Shown here: piece after piece, positions 1 to 7,300 of the stretch
Layout: every line of letters starts with the position of its first letter
Position numbering within the stretch: position 1 is the first letter of the stretch
DNA from: an uncultured Lachnospiraceae bacterium
Lineage (GTDB): Bacteria; Bacillota; Clostridia; Lachnospirales; Lachnospiraceae
Length of the DNA stretch: 9,910 nucleotides
Direction: 5' to 3'
Assembly: GCA_934370915.1 (NCBI GenBank)
Contig: CAKRNI010000086.1
Coordinates: forward strand, 1 to 9,910
Position numbers and translations under genes: made by a program
Notes under the pieces: model-generated
Databases searched by the model: none
Seen by the model: the letters and a program-made list of their open reading frames with translations, nothing else
What the model was told of the DNA's origin: nothing

Positions 1-76
1 GGGATTCGAACCCACGCGCCCTTGCGGACAAACGGTTTTCAAGACCGCCTCGTTATGACCACTTCGATATCTCTCC
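1..76 (-). tRNA. tRNA-Ser (anticodon UGA), 3' end cut by window edge
   Basis: On the minus strand the sequence starts GGAGAG at 76 and continues through a D-arm, an anticodon stem (GCGGT/ACCGT) with loop CTTGAAA, a long variable arm (GTCCGCAAGGGC region) and the T-loop GGTTCGAATCCC. The loop gives anticodon UGA, which reads UCA and other UCN serine codons. The long class II variable arm is what is expected of tRNA-Ser. The 3' half of the acceptor stem and any CCA lie before position 1, so the gene is incomplete only because of the window boundary. It has its own promoter about 30 bp upstream. Confidence 0.95.
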
Positions 77-103
77 AAAGCGCTCTCTCAAACGTGCTCA
101 TTA

Positions 104-132
104 ATAATACCCTACAATGTCATTTTTGTCAA
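104..132 (-). promoter_or_regulatory. Sigma-A promoter of tRNA-Ser
   Basis: Minus strand reads TTGACA (132-127), a 17-bp spacer (126-110), then TATTAT (109-104). The -35 matches consensus exactly, the -10 matches five of six bases, and the spacing is optimal. Transcription would begin near 97, giving a leader of about 20 nt before the tRNA 5' end at 76, which RNase P would remove. This shows the tRNA need not depend on read-through from the ispD operon. Confidence 0.88.
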
Positions 133-172
133 GCGTTTTTCCAAGTTTTTTTCGTTTTTTTATTCTTTTCTA
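133..172 (-). promoter_or_regulatory. A-tract UP-element-like region upstream of the tRNA promoter
   Basis: Directly upstream of the TTGACA box the minus strand is very A-rich, with runs of seven A, seven A and five A spaced roughly one helical turn apart. Such A-tracts upstream of stable-RNA promoters bind the RNA polymerase alpha C-terminal domain and raise output. The composition and placement are seen directly; the activity is inferred. Confidence 0.5.
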
Positions 173-408
173 ATTGTATACAAAATATGCTGTTTCTACG
201 CATCGCAGCCATCAACATCTGGTGTTTTTGTGGTGGGCAACCAATAAACTCGTTTTCCCTTCAGGAAAAAATTTTTTCAGAATTTTTCTAAAAAGTCTAA
301 AAGGCTTTTTATCCATTCAGCCAGAAAGACATGGTCTCCTTTTCCCGGAAGACCACGCCTTTCTCTGACTGCCGCTGGCAGATCCATATCTTCTATTATA
401 GAAAGAAT
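173..408. other. AT-rich spacer between ispD and the tRNA promoter
   Basis: About 240 bp follow the ispD stop. The half nearest ispD is open in the ispD frame (see the 277-387 candidate). The rest is AT-rich and holds a 10-bp palindrome TTGTATACAA (174-183) and a 14-bp A6/T6 palindrome (265-278). A weak AAAAAG/CTTTTT hairpin lies in the middle. I see no convincing GC-rich intrinsic terminator for the ispD operon, so either a weak AT hairpin, Rho, or read-through into the tRNA transcript must end it. Confidence 0.5.
277..387 (-). CDS. Candidate 36-aa ORF in frame downstream of the ispD amber stop
   Basis: Reading on from the ispD TAG (411-409) in the same frame, 43 codons are open up to a TGA at 279-277. 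The first ATG is at 387. From that ATG the peptide runs MDLPAAVRERRG, a short Gly/Lys turn, then an amphipathic helix with the core LAEWIKSLLDFLEKF. The composition looks protein-like and less AT-biased than the flanking spacer. There is no good Shine-Dalgarno before the ATG. It could be a small leaderless or coupled gene, a C-terminal extension reached by UAG read-through, the remnant of a longer ispD cut by a nonsense mutation, or chance; an open run of this length is not statistically strong on its own. Confidence 0.22.
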   Translation of the reverse strand: MDLPAAVRERRGLPGKGDHVFLAEWIKSLLDFLEKF

Positions 409-1131
409 CTATTGTACCCTATGAGCACAAAGAGCCTCCGCGATGATCATATCCTCCGGAGTTGTCACTTTGATATTGGAATAACTCCCCTCGATAAGCT
501 TCACCTTCGTCTCCGTCATCTGTTCCACTACCATTGCATCATCCGTAATACGGCTGCGATCTGTTCCGGGTGCAAATACCTTCTCGTAGGCGCGGTAGAT
601 CAGACCGAAGCGGAATGCCTGAGGTGTCTGGATCTGCCATAAGGTACTGCGGTCCGGTGTGCTTGCAGAAAATCCCTCCGCATCCGCCGCCTTGATCGTA
701 TCCTTCACCGGCATCGATGCCACACAGGCAGAAAACTCCCGGGCACCATCCACAGCTCTCGCGATGATTTCCCCGTTTACAAGCGGTCTTGCCCCATCAT
801 GGATCAGAACGATACCGTCCTCTGTGAATCCTGCGGCCTTTAATGCGCAAAGTCCATTCCGGACAGAATCATACCGTTCTTTTCCTCCGGCCACGACCTG
901 TCTCACTCTGGTAAATCCGTACTGCTCCACGATATTCCTTTTACAGAATTCCTCTTCGTCTGCTCCGGTCACCAGAACGATCTCGTCTATCCCTGCCTTC
1001 TCAAAGGCCCGCAGGGCATGAACAACCACAGGCTCTCCCTTTAAGAGAAGATACTGCTTTGCCACCCTGCTGTGCATCCGCTTTCCATGTCCTGCTGCCA
1101 GAATGATGGCCGCTGTCTTCACGTTTTCCAT
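409..1131 (-). CDS. ispD: 2-C-methyl-D-erythritol 4-phosphate cytidylyltransferase (IspD)
   Basis: IspD couples CTP with MEP to give CDP-methylerythritol, the third step of the cytosolic MEP pathway to isoprenoids, including undecaprenyl carriers. The 240-aa protein has the usual family length. The nucleotide-binding loop LAAGHGKRM is at 11-19, K25 follows, GGKERYDSVRNG is at 82-93, HDGARP at 111-116, the region around TLWQIQTPQAF at 163-173, TDDAM at 196-200 and SYSNIKVTTPEDM at 216-228. R18, K25 and K221 match the catalytic Arg/Lys set known for the family. It starts at an ATG that shares its A with the tsaD stop (TAATG), behind GGGAGA with 6-nt spacing, which implies translational coupling. 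It ends in TAG, after which the frame stays open for 43 codons. Confidence 0.97.
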   Translation of the reverse strand: MENVKTAAIILAAGHGKRMHSRVAKQYLLLKGEPVVVHALRAFEKAGIDEIVLVTGADEEEFCKRNIVEQYGFTRVRQVVAGGKERYDSVRNGLCALKAAGFTEDGIVLIHDGARPLVNGEIIARAVDGAREFSACVASMPVKDTIKAADAEGFSASTPDRSTLWQIQTPQAFRFGLIYRAYEKVFAPGTDRSRITDDAMVVEQMTETKVKLIEGSYSNIKVTTPEDMIIAEALCAHRVQ

Positions 1132-2168
1132 TATCGTTCTCCCAGTTTCAGGTTCGGTACCGCGTTGAGATCCCAGCCGGCGCGGACACCGTTGATATAC
1201 TCATAATATCCCGCAGCACCGATCATAGCCGCGTTGTCGGTACAGAAGATCGGTGACGGATAGTAGAATTCGATTCCGGCCTTCTCACACGCCTCCTTCA
1301 TACCTGCACGCAGGGCAGAGTTCGACGCCACACCGCCGGCAATCGCAAGTTTCTTATAGCCAAACTCCTTTGTCGCCGCGATGGCACGGCTCACAAGGAC
1401 ATCCACCACCGCGTTCTGGAAGGACGCGCAGAGATCCGGTACACAGATCGTCTCACCTTTCATTTCCGCCTGATTAATATAATTTAATACTGCGGATTTC
1501 ATGCCGCTGAAGCTGAAGTCATAGGGAGAGCCTCCGACTTTTGCGCGCGGGAATTCCATTGCATGGGGATTTCCCTCTTTTGCAGCCTTGTCAACCTTCG
1601 GTCCGCCCGGATATCCGAGTCCTACCGCGCGGGCTACTTTATCGAATGCCTCTCCTGCTGCGTCATCCATCGTGCGGCCGATGATCTCAAATTCACCATA
1701 GTCCTTCACGATAACAAGATGAGTGTGGCCACCGGACACAATCTCACAGACAAAGGGCGGTTCCAGATCCGGGTGCTCGATAAAGTTTGCGGATACATGT
1801 CCCTCGATATGATGAACCGGCACCAATGGCTTCTTTGCGGCGTAAGCGATAGCTTTTGCCGCTGCAACACCCACAAGAAGCGCACCCACAAGACCAGGTC
1901 CGTAGGTCACAGCGATGGCTGTGATCTCATCTAATGTCATGTGTGCTTCGTCTAAGGCAGCCTGAACCACCTGATTTACCTTCTCAATATGTTTCCTTGA
2001 CGCAATCTCCGGTACAACGCCGCCGTAAAGTGTGTGGAGCGCGATCTGGGATGAGATCACGTTAGAAAGCACCTCACGGCCGTTTTTTACAACAGAAGCC
2101 GCTGTTTCATCACAGGAACTCTCGATTGCAAGTATATATACATCTTCTTCAACACTGTGTATCTTCAT
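1131..2168 (-). CDS. tsaD: tRNA N6-threonylcarbamoyladenosine transferase catalytic subunit (TsaD)
   Basis: TsaD (Kae1/Gcp family) transfers the threonylcarbamoyl group from TC-AMP to A37 of ANN-decoding tRNAs, working in the cytosol with TsaB and TsaE. The 345-aa protein is full length. It shows the N-terminal ASKHA motif [14 protein letters not shown] at 14-27, [12 protein letters not shown] at 89-100, the metal-binding HHIEGH at 119-124 (H120 and H124), VSGGHTHLV at 144-152, GLGYPGGP at 183-190, IAGGVASN at 276-283 and TDNAAMIG at 310-317 with the metal-binding D311. The ATG at 2168 sits behind GAGG with about 8-nt spacing, 3 bp after the rnz stop. The last base of the stop is the first base of the ispD start. 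The partner genes tsaB and tsaE are not in this window. Confidence 0.98.
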   Translation of the reverse strand: MKIHSVEEDVYILAIESSCDETAASVVKNGREVLSNVISSQIALHTLYGGVVPEIASRKHIEKVNQVVQAALDEAHMTLDEITAIAVTYGPGLVGALLVGVAAAKAIAYAAKKPLVPVHHIEGHVSANFIEHPDLEPPFVCEIVSGGHTHLVIVKDYGEFEIIGRTMDDAAGEAFDKVARAVGLGYPGGPKVDKAAKEGNPHAMEFPRAKVGGSPYDFSFSGMKSAVLNYINQAEMKGETICVPDLCASFQNAVVDVLVSRAIAATKEFGYKKLAIAGGVASNSALRAGMKEACEKAGIEFYYPSPIFCTDNAAMIGAAGYYEYINGVRAGWDLNAVPNLKLGER

Positions 2169-2171
2169 TTC

Positions 2172-3083
2172 TTAATCCTCATCAAATCCAAGTTCAGCAG
2201 ACCAGCCGTCGCGGGCAGTCTTAATTTTCGGGAAGATTTCCCGGATCTCGTTTAAATATTCCTCCGGATGCATTAAAGACGGGCTGTAATGGGTCAGCCA
2301 CATCTCCCTCGGATTCGCCTCTTTGCCGAGCTTTGCCGCCTCCTGAAACATCATATGTTTATTTTCCCGGGCATTGGCGATCTTCTCTTTTTCGCCGTAC
2401 ATGCCCTCGCAGATAAAGAGGTCATTGTCCGCGGCATATTCCGCAATCGCCGGCACCGGACGCGTGTCGGTCGTGTAGGTGACCGAAATTCCGCGGCGTT
2501 TTTCTCCAAGTACCATATCCGGTACCAGAATCCTGCCCTCGTGCTCGATCGTTTCCCCCTTCTGGAGTCTGCTCCAGAATTTCTGTGGAATCTCCTGGGC
2601 TCTCGCCCGCTCCACATCAAATTTACCGTTTCTCGGGATCGTGATCCGGTAGCCATAGCAGGTCACACGGTGATTTACGCGGAACGCGTCGATCACATAC
2701 GGTCCCGCCTGAAATTCTTCTCTCGGCTCCGTGAGTTCCTTAAACACAAGCGGGAACGGAAGCTCCGGTGCGATCATGCGGAGTGCGCCCACTACGCGTT
2801 CCAGACCTTTTGGGCCAACGAGGAGTACCGGTTCCGTGCGCTCCGCGTTTCCCATGGTCAAGAGAAATCCCGGAAGCCCGCTGATATGATCCGCATGATA
2901 GTGGGTAAAGCAGATCACATCCACAGGCTTCGGGCTCCATCCCTTTTCTTTTAATGCGATCTGGGTTCCTTCACCACAGTCGATCAACAGGTTGCTTCCG
3001 TCGCAGCGCGCCATCATGGATGTAAGCCAGCGGTACGGCAGCGGCTGCATGCCGCCGGTCCCCAGTAAACAGATATCTAACAT
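2172..3083 (-). CDS. rnz: Ribonuclease Z (tRNase Z)
   Basis: A metallo-beta-lactamase-fold endonuclease that cuts tRNA precursors after the discriminator base, mainly those lacking an encoded CCA. From the chosen ATG (3083) the protein has 303 aa, the normal size for the short bacterial form. The zinc motif HYHADH is at 61-66, with H138, D206 (in TYTTDTRP) and H265 (LTHYS) as the remaining ligands. Their spacing fits the known B. subtilis enzyme. H243 is in HMMF, where many homologues have HSTA. An in-frame ATG at 3122 is rejected because it would add 13 unconserved residues and has no ribosome site; the ATG at 3083 has AGAGGA at 3095-3090, 6 nt away, and gives the usual MLDICLLGTGG start. 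It is the first gene of the rnz-tsaD-ispD operon. Confidence 0.95.
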   Translation of the reverse strand: MLDICLLGTGGMQPLPYRWLTSMMARCDGSNLLIDCGEGTQIALKEKGWSPKPVDVICFTHYHADHISGLPGFLLTMGNAERTEPVLLVGPKGLERVVGALRMIAPELPFPLVFKELTEPREEFQAGPYVIDAFRVNHRVTCYGYRITIPRNGKFDVERARAQEIPQKFWSRLQKGETIEHEGRILVPDMVLGEKRRGISVTYTTDTRPVPAIAEYAADNDLFICEGMYGEKEKIANARENKHMMFQEAAKLGKEANPREMWLTHYSPSLMHPEEYLNEIREIFPKIKTARDGWSAELGFDED

Positions 3084-3123
3084 GTATTTTCCTCTGCATT
3101 CTATGATAAATCTAAAATTCATT

Positions 3124-3169
3124 GTAACGGTTCAGCAGTTCTATACCTGTCACAGCGCTGAATCGTTAC
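3124..3169 (-). repeat. Inverted repeat in the rnz leader
   Basis: Arms of 13 bases at 3124-3136 and 3157-3169 pair across a 20-nt loop. In the minus-strand leader RNA 12 of 13 positions pair, with one A/C mismatch; read from the plus strand the mismatch becomes a G-U pair and the stem is complete. It lies about 13 nt after the predicted start of transcription and about 40 nt before the rnz start codon. No U-run follows it, so it is not an ordinary terminator. It could stabilise the mRNA, act as a leader regulatory element, or be a DNA operator. Confidence 0.6.
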
Positions 3170-3188
3170 TATCTTTCAGTCTGCTCGT

Positions 3189-3218
3189 ATCATACCATAA
3201 AGCGGCCGCTATATGCAA
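3189..3218 (-). promoter_or_regulatory. Extended -10 promoter of the rnz-tsaD-ispD operon
   Basis: Minus strand reads TTGCAT (3218-3213), an 18-bp spacer, then TATGAT (3194-3189) preceded by TGG, so the extended -10 TGnTATGAT is present. Predicted start of transcription is near 3182, giving a leader of about 100 nt before rnz. The spacer contains the 10-bp palindrome AGCGGCCGCT (3201-3210), which may be chance. Confidence 0.7.
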
Positions 3219-3257
3219 GTGATGGTGACTGATTCCCGGACATGCCCCGCTCTTGCA

Positions 3258-3269
3258 GTGAAATTTCAC
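3258..3269. repeat. 12-bp palindrome GTGAAATTTCAC upstream of the rnz promoter
   Basis: A perfect 12-bp palindrome centred about 80 bp upstream of the predicted rnz transcription start and about 50 bp after the stop of the small cysteine-pair gene. It may be a binding site for a dimeric regulator. It is too short and has no U-run to be a terminator. Function is inferred only from position and symmetry. Confidence 0.35.
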
Positions 3270-3317
3270 CTAACTTTGTCAGTATTCCGGTTTTTCCGCC
3301 GCACGCTGTCCGATTTT

Positions 3318-3560
3318 TCAAAGCAGCTCGATCTCATCCTCCACATCCACCGGGACCCGGAACTCCGCTGTCATTTCGTCATAGCAATCCTCACACAGGT
3401 CAAAGTGGTGGACCTCCCCGTCTTTTTCCGAAAAGAAGTCCCATCTGTGGTCCGCTGTAAACACACCTTCCCGCACGATCCCATGTTTCACTGCCAGTTT
3501 TTTCCCACATCGGTTGCAGATCACGCAATCCAGCCTTCCATCTTTTCCGTATTTTCTCAT
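3318..3560 (-). CDS. Small cysteine-pair (zinc-ribbon-like) protein, function unknown
   Basis: An 80-aa acidic protein with cysteines C12, C15 and C18 (CVICNRC) and a second pair C56 and C59 (LCEDC). Two CxxC knuckles 38 residues apart are the usual ligand pattern of a zinc ribbon; C12 would be a spare thiol. HH at 51-52 sits just before the second knuckle. The C-terminus is strongly acidic (VEDEIELL). No signal peptide or membrane segment is visible. GGAGG lies upstream of the ATG with about 10-nt spacing. It follows rimI by 75 bp in the same direction, so the two are probably cotranscribed. I recognise the general appearance from clostridial genomes but know no function. Confidence 0.85.
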   Translation of the reverse strand: MRKYGKDGRLDCVICNRCGKKLAVKHGIVREGVFTADHRWDFFSEKDGEVHHFDLCEDCYDEMTAEFRVPVDVEDEIELL

Positions 3561-3635
3561 CGTTTCTTTTCCTCCGCCTTCTTTATCTCCGGCTCTTCCG
3601 GAGTCCCCTACAGTATAGCGGATATTTTCATGATT

Positions 3636-4184
3636 TTAAGTGGGAATGGATGGAATGGGACGTCTCCACATGATGAGGGCATCCTCCATCGGATTCTGGT
3701 AGTAATTTTTCCGCACAGCCTCCGCCTGAAAACCATAGGATTTATAAAGGTTTATGGCAGGTGTGTTTCCGGCGCGCACCTCCAGAGTCAGGTCCATCGC
3801 TTCCTTTTCCTTTGCAGAGATTTCCAGACGGTCCATGAGTTTCTTTGACTCCCCACGGCCCCTGTGTTCCGGCAGCACTGCGATCCGCATGAGCTCGCCT
3901 TCGCCGGCAAGAAAGCGGAAATTCGCGTATCCGATCCTGGCGCCGTCTGTATCTGTCAGCACCCAGGCCTCGTCCCACTCGCTCTCCAGCAGGTCGAAGA
4001 GAAGCTTTTCAGACCAGGCATCTGAAAAGCAGGTCTGTTCGATCTGCTCCACAGCAGAAATATCGTCCACAGTCATCGCGCGAAGCACAGCTCCTGCCTG
4101 TTCCGCGGGTTTTTCACCGCTGTTTTCGTTATTTATGTATTTATTATGATTGTTGGAATTTTCATGAATAATGTCTTTTTTCAC
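3636..4184 (-). CDS. rimI: Ribosomal protein bS18-alanine N-acetyltransferase-like GNAT (RimI)
   Basis: A GNAT-fold acetyltransferase; RimI acetylates the N-terminal alanine of ribosomal protein bS18 using acetyl-CoA. The core is at about 33-175: LRAMTVDDISAVEQIE at the start, CFSDAWS at 52-58, the acetyl-CoA loop region MRIAVLPEHRGRG at 99-111, LEVRAGNTPAINLYKSYGF at 134-152, and the closing NYYQNPMEDALIM at 160-172 with the family's tyrosines. The GTG at 4184 is chosen because AAGGAG stands 6 nt before it; an ATG at 4250 has no ribosome site and adds unrelated sequence. This start gives 182 aa, including about 32 extra N-terminal residues rich in Asn, Lys and Glu that are not part of the GNAT fold and are encoded by AT-rich DNA. 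rimI commonly neighbours tsaD in Clostridia, which supports the name; other GNAT substrates remain possible. Confidence 0.88.
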   Translation of the reverse strand: MKKDIIHENSNNHNKYINNENSGEKPAEQAGAVLRAMTVDDISAVEQIEQTCFSDAWSEKLLFDLLESEWDEAWVLTDTDGARIGYANFRFLAGEGELMRIAVLPEHRGRGESKKLMDRLEISAKEKEAMDLTLEVRAGNTPAINLYKSYGFQAEAVRKNYYQNPMEDALIMWRRPIPSIPT

Positions 4185-4190
4185 TACATT

Positions 4191-4196
4191 CTCCTT
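4191..4196 (-). promoter_or_regulatory. Ribosome binding site that sets the rimI GTG start
   Basis: AAGGAG on the minus strand, 6 nt before GTG at 4184-4182. An overlapping ATG is followed at once by TAG and cannot be used. This site decides for GTG over the upstream ATG at 4250 and over the internal ATG just before the GNAT core, whose nearest purine run is too far away. Confidence 0.75.
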
Positions 4197-4278
4197 TTCG
4201 GCCGCATTCCACAGGTTTCCACACGATACACGACGGATCTGCCGGATCATTGCCGGAATTTTCGTTCATGTGAACAGA

Positions 4279-4303
4279 CTGCCGGGAAATAACTTCCCGG
4301 CAG
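4279..4303 (-). terminator. Probable terminator of the polysaccharide operon
   Basis: A perfect 10-bp GC-rich stem (CTGCCGGGAA with TTCCCGGCAG) around a 5-nt loop lies about 50 bp after the stop of the glycosyltransferase gene and about 95 bp before the rimI start. On the minus strand it is followed by TCTGTTC, a poor U-tract. It is well placed to separate the two transcription units, but termination may be partial. I see no clear separate promoter for rimI between it and the GTG. Confidence 0.6.
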
Positions 4304-4350
4304 AGTCTTATCGCAATATTCGATTCTATATATAAGTTTACAGCCAAATC

Positions 4351-7300
4351 CTACCGCTTTTTCTCCGGTGTAAAGTCCTCCTCGATGACCTTCCACGCGG
4401 CCTCAACGCTGAAGTATTCGCGAATATACTTCTGGGTCTCCTCGCACATTCTGCGGCATTCTGCCGGATCCTCATACATCTTCACTACCTCGTCAGCGAA
4501 TGCCTCCGGTCCGTCAGCTACCTTCATGACACGTTCCGCCTCCGGGATTCCCTCGGAGCCGATGGATGTGGTGACGATGGCAGATCCGTTATAGACAGCC
4601 TCAACGACCTTGCCCTTGACGCCGGCGCCATAGCGCAGTGGTACTACAACGATCCGCGATGTGGCGTAGAGGGACGCAAGCTCTTCCTCTGTGACAAAGC
4701 CTTTGACGATGATGCCGCTTCCCGGCTGCTCAAGCGCCTTGATCTCGTCTGTCACCTTGGAACCTACCACATAAAAGTTCACGTTGATCTTCTGTCTGAT
4801 TAACGGGAAGATCTCCTTTGCAAACCAGAGCACTGCGTCAGCGTTCGGCGGATGCGCGAAACCGCCGACAAACAGCAGTCCTTCCCTCTTTGCAAAGTCC
4901 TTATCAATATTCTCCAGAAACTTCTCGTAAACATAAGCTGTGATCGCCTTGATCTTGTACTCCGGATGGATCGCGTGGATCGCCTCTTCCTCCACATAGG
5001 ACGGATAGTAGGAAACCGCCGCCTTCTCCATCAGGGAGAACTCGATGGACTTCCAGTAATCGGACTCCCGCTTCTTTTTGATATCACCGGTGAGCTCATA
5101 CTCCCGGTATTCTCTTAAGAAATGCAGGTCATGTCCATAATAGATCACCTTGATATCTGTATTCTGCTTAATAAAATCAACATATTTGATGGCAATATGC
5201 GGGCGGTTCAGGTATGCAAAATCGATCTCATCTTTGTTCTTTGTCAGCCAGTCCCAGATTCCTGCCTGATATTCCGGTCCGTATAAGATCTCCACACCCA
5301 TCTGCTGAAGCGTTGTGGAGTACGGCTCCTCGTGAAGGAAGTTATCTCCGAGGAATTTCACGGAGTATCCCATCTTCACAAACATTTTGAGGTACTGGTA
5401 AGTAGTCTTGGAACCCGCGTCCTTATCGAAGGTCGGAACATAGTGGTCCACGACGAGGATCACCGGCTTCTTCTGGCTTCTCTCACGGGCACGGAACGGG
5501 TTCGGATTGCCTGTATTTACAGACTGCTTTTTGAACTCCTCCGCCCACTTTTCTTTTAATTTCCTACTGTTTTCCACCTGATAGCGCTTCAGACCGGTTC
5601 CGTTTACATCGGTACCGTTGGAAACACCCTCGAAATGGATCACCTTGGATAACGGCTGATAAACCACACGGTATCCGGCTTTTCTCACCTCAAAGGCAAG
5701 ATCGGAGTCCTCACAGTACGCCGGTGCAAACAGCTCGTCAAAACCGCCGATCTGCTTCCAGAGGCTTGTGGATAACAGAATCGCTGCTCCGGAGATATAA
5801 TCGACATCCTTCACATAGTTGTACTCCGGCTTCTCCGGATCATCGAGACGTCCGTAATTCCAGCCGGAACCATCACTCCAGATGATGCCGCCGGCTTCCT
5901 GAAGACGTCCATCCGGATATACCAGTTTGGAGCCAACCATGCCGATGGTCGGATCGGACTCAATGAGGTTCACAAGGGATGACAGCCAGCCCGGAGTCAC
6001 CTGGGTGTCATTGTTTAAGAACATGACATATTTTCCGCGGGCTGCCTTCGCTGCCTGATTGCAGTTTCTTAAAAATCCCTGATTTGTCTTATTTCTGCAG
6101 ATTACGAGATTTTCCGCGTACATGGACAGCTCCTTTGTCGCGTCCGTGGACACATCATCTGCAATGATGATCTCGTAGGTCACATCCTTTGTGTTCTCTA
6201 AAATAGAGAGCAGGCAGGCGTAGGTATAGTGGATCTGATTATAGACCGGGATCACGATGGATACGGTCGGGTGCTCCACATAGTCAAAATGCAGTTTTCC
6301 GTGCTCTAAATATCCGGCACCGATCTTAAAATCGCCGCGGATCCTGTTCCTTCCGTCCTTTGTGAAATACAGCTTTCCGTATTTTCCCGGGTGGAAGACG
6401 GTGTTCTTGAAGTAACCCGCGATCTTTCTCTTTCTCGTGCCCTTCGGCATGACTTTATCCACAGCACGGTGGCATTTCCGGAGAACTTTCCACATGATTG
6501 CCTCATGCTTCGACAGGTATGCAAGATCTCCTGCCATTCTCGCGTTCTCGCTTCTGAGGCTGGCGATGATGGCATCCAGATTCGTCACATGGTTGTTTGT
6601 GAGGCGCTGGACCTCCTGCTGCTTGCTGATCGTGATATCTTTTTCCGCAATCTCCTGTTTTAAGTTCTCGCACCAGTCTTTTACCTTGTAGAGCTCACTC
6701 TCCCGGTCGAGAAGGAATTCCACGGTCTTCGTCGGCTGTTCGTACTGTTTCATATAGCCGAAGGAGCCTGCGTTGTGGACATAGGACTGGAATGCCTTTT
6801 CCATACCGTCAAATACGGACTGTTCCTCCTCTGTGATCCCGAAATGGGCATAGAGATCCTGTTCTTTTACGTTCAGTACCTTCTCGTAGCGTCTGTAAAA
6901 ATATAAAAGATTGCGGTACTTTAAGAATTTCTCCGGGATTGGGAAATCAAATACCCACTCATAGTCGATTCCGTAGATACAGTTCTCATTTTCCGGCACC
7001 ATCAGGTTCTCGAAGAGTCCATCCACATTGGAGACAGCAACCGCCTTACCGCTGATTGACGGAACCTTTCCAAATACTGCCTCAAACTCCGGTGTCACCT
7101 GAAACGCTTTTGCGTCCGCATTTTCCGGGAACAGCACCTTCATCACAGTCTCAAGTTCTTTATACGGAACCTCGCCCATGACGATTGCTTCTCCGAGGGC
7201 ATCTCCAACTGTTTTGCCGTTTAAGTAGCGGAAGGAGACCGTCTTCTGATCCTCTTTCCATTCCGGTCTTAAAAAGCGGACAGCAGGATTCAGTTCCCGG

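Noticed and set aside
129..218. 29-aa minus-strand ORF reading MLMAAMRRNS and then a Lys-rich tail
   Set aside because: It runs through the A-tracts and into the tRNA -35 box; the Lys-rich tail only reflects the A-runs.
369..381. Hairpin CTGCC-GCT-GGCAG after ispD as a terminator
   Set aside because: Only 5 bp with a 3-nt loop and no U-run on the minus strand; it also lies inside the open frame after ispD.
659..1021. Plus-strand ORFs opposite ispD, tsaD, rnz, rimI, the glycosyltransferase, the methyltransferase and wzt
   Set aside because: All are antisense shadows of well-supported minus-strand genes, with Ser/Arg/His-rich translations and no recognisable motifs.
3084..3122. Longer rnz from ATG 3122
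   Set aside because: It adds 13 residues not found at the start of RNase Z, and the AGAGGA site points to the ATG at 3083.
3587..3603. Hairpin CTCCGG/CCGGAG between rimI and the small cysteine-pair gene
   Set aside because: 6 bp with no U-run; the adjacent genes look cotranscribed, so no terminator is called.
4162..4347. 61-aa minus-strand ORF between the glycosyltransferase and rimI
   Set aside because: It overlaps the hairpin terminator and the rimI start in another frame, has no ribosome site, and its translation resembles no protein.
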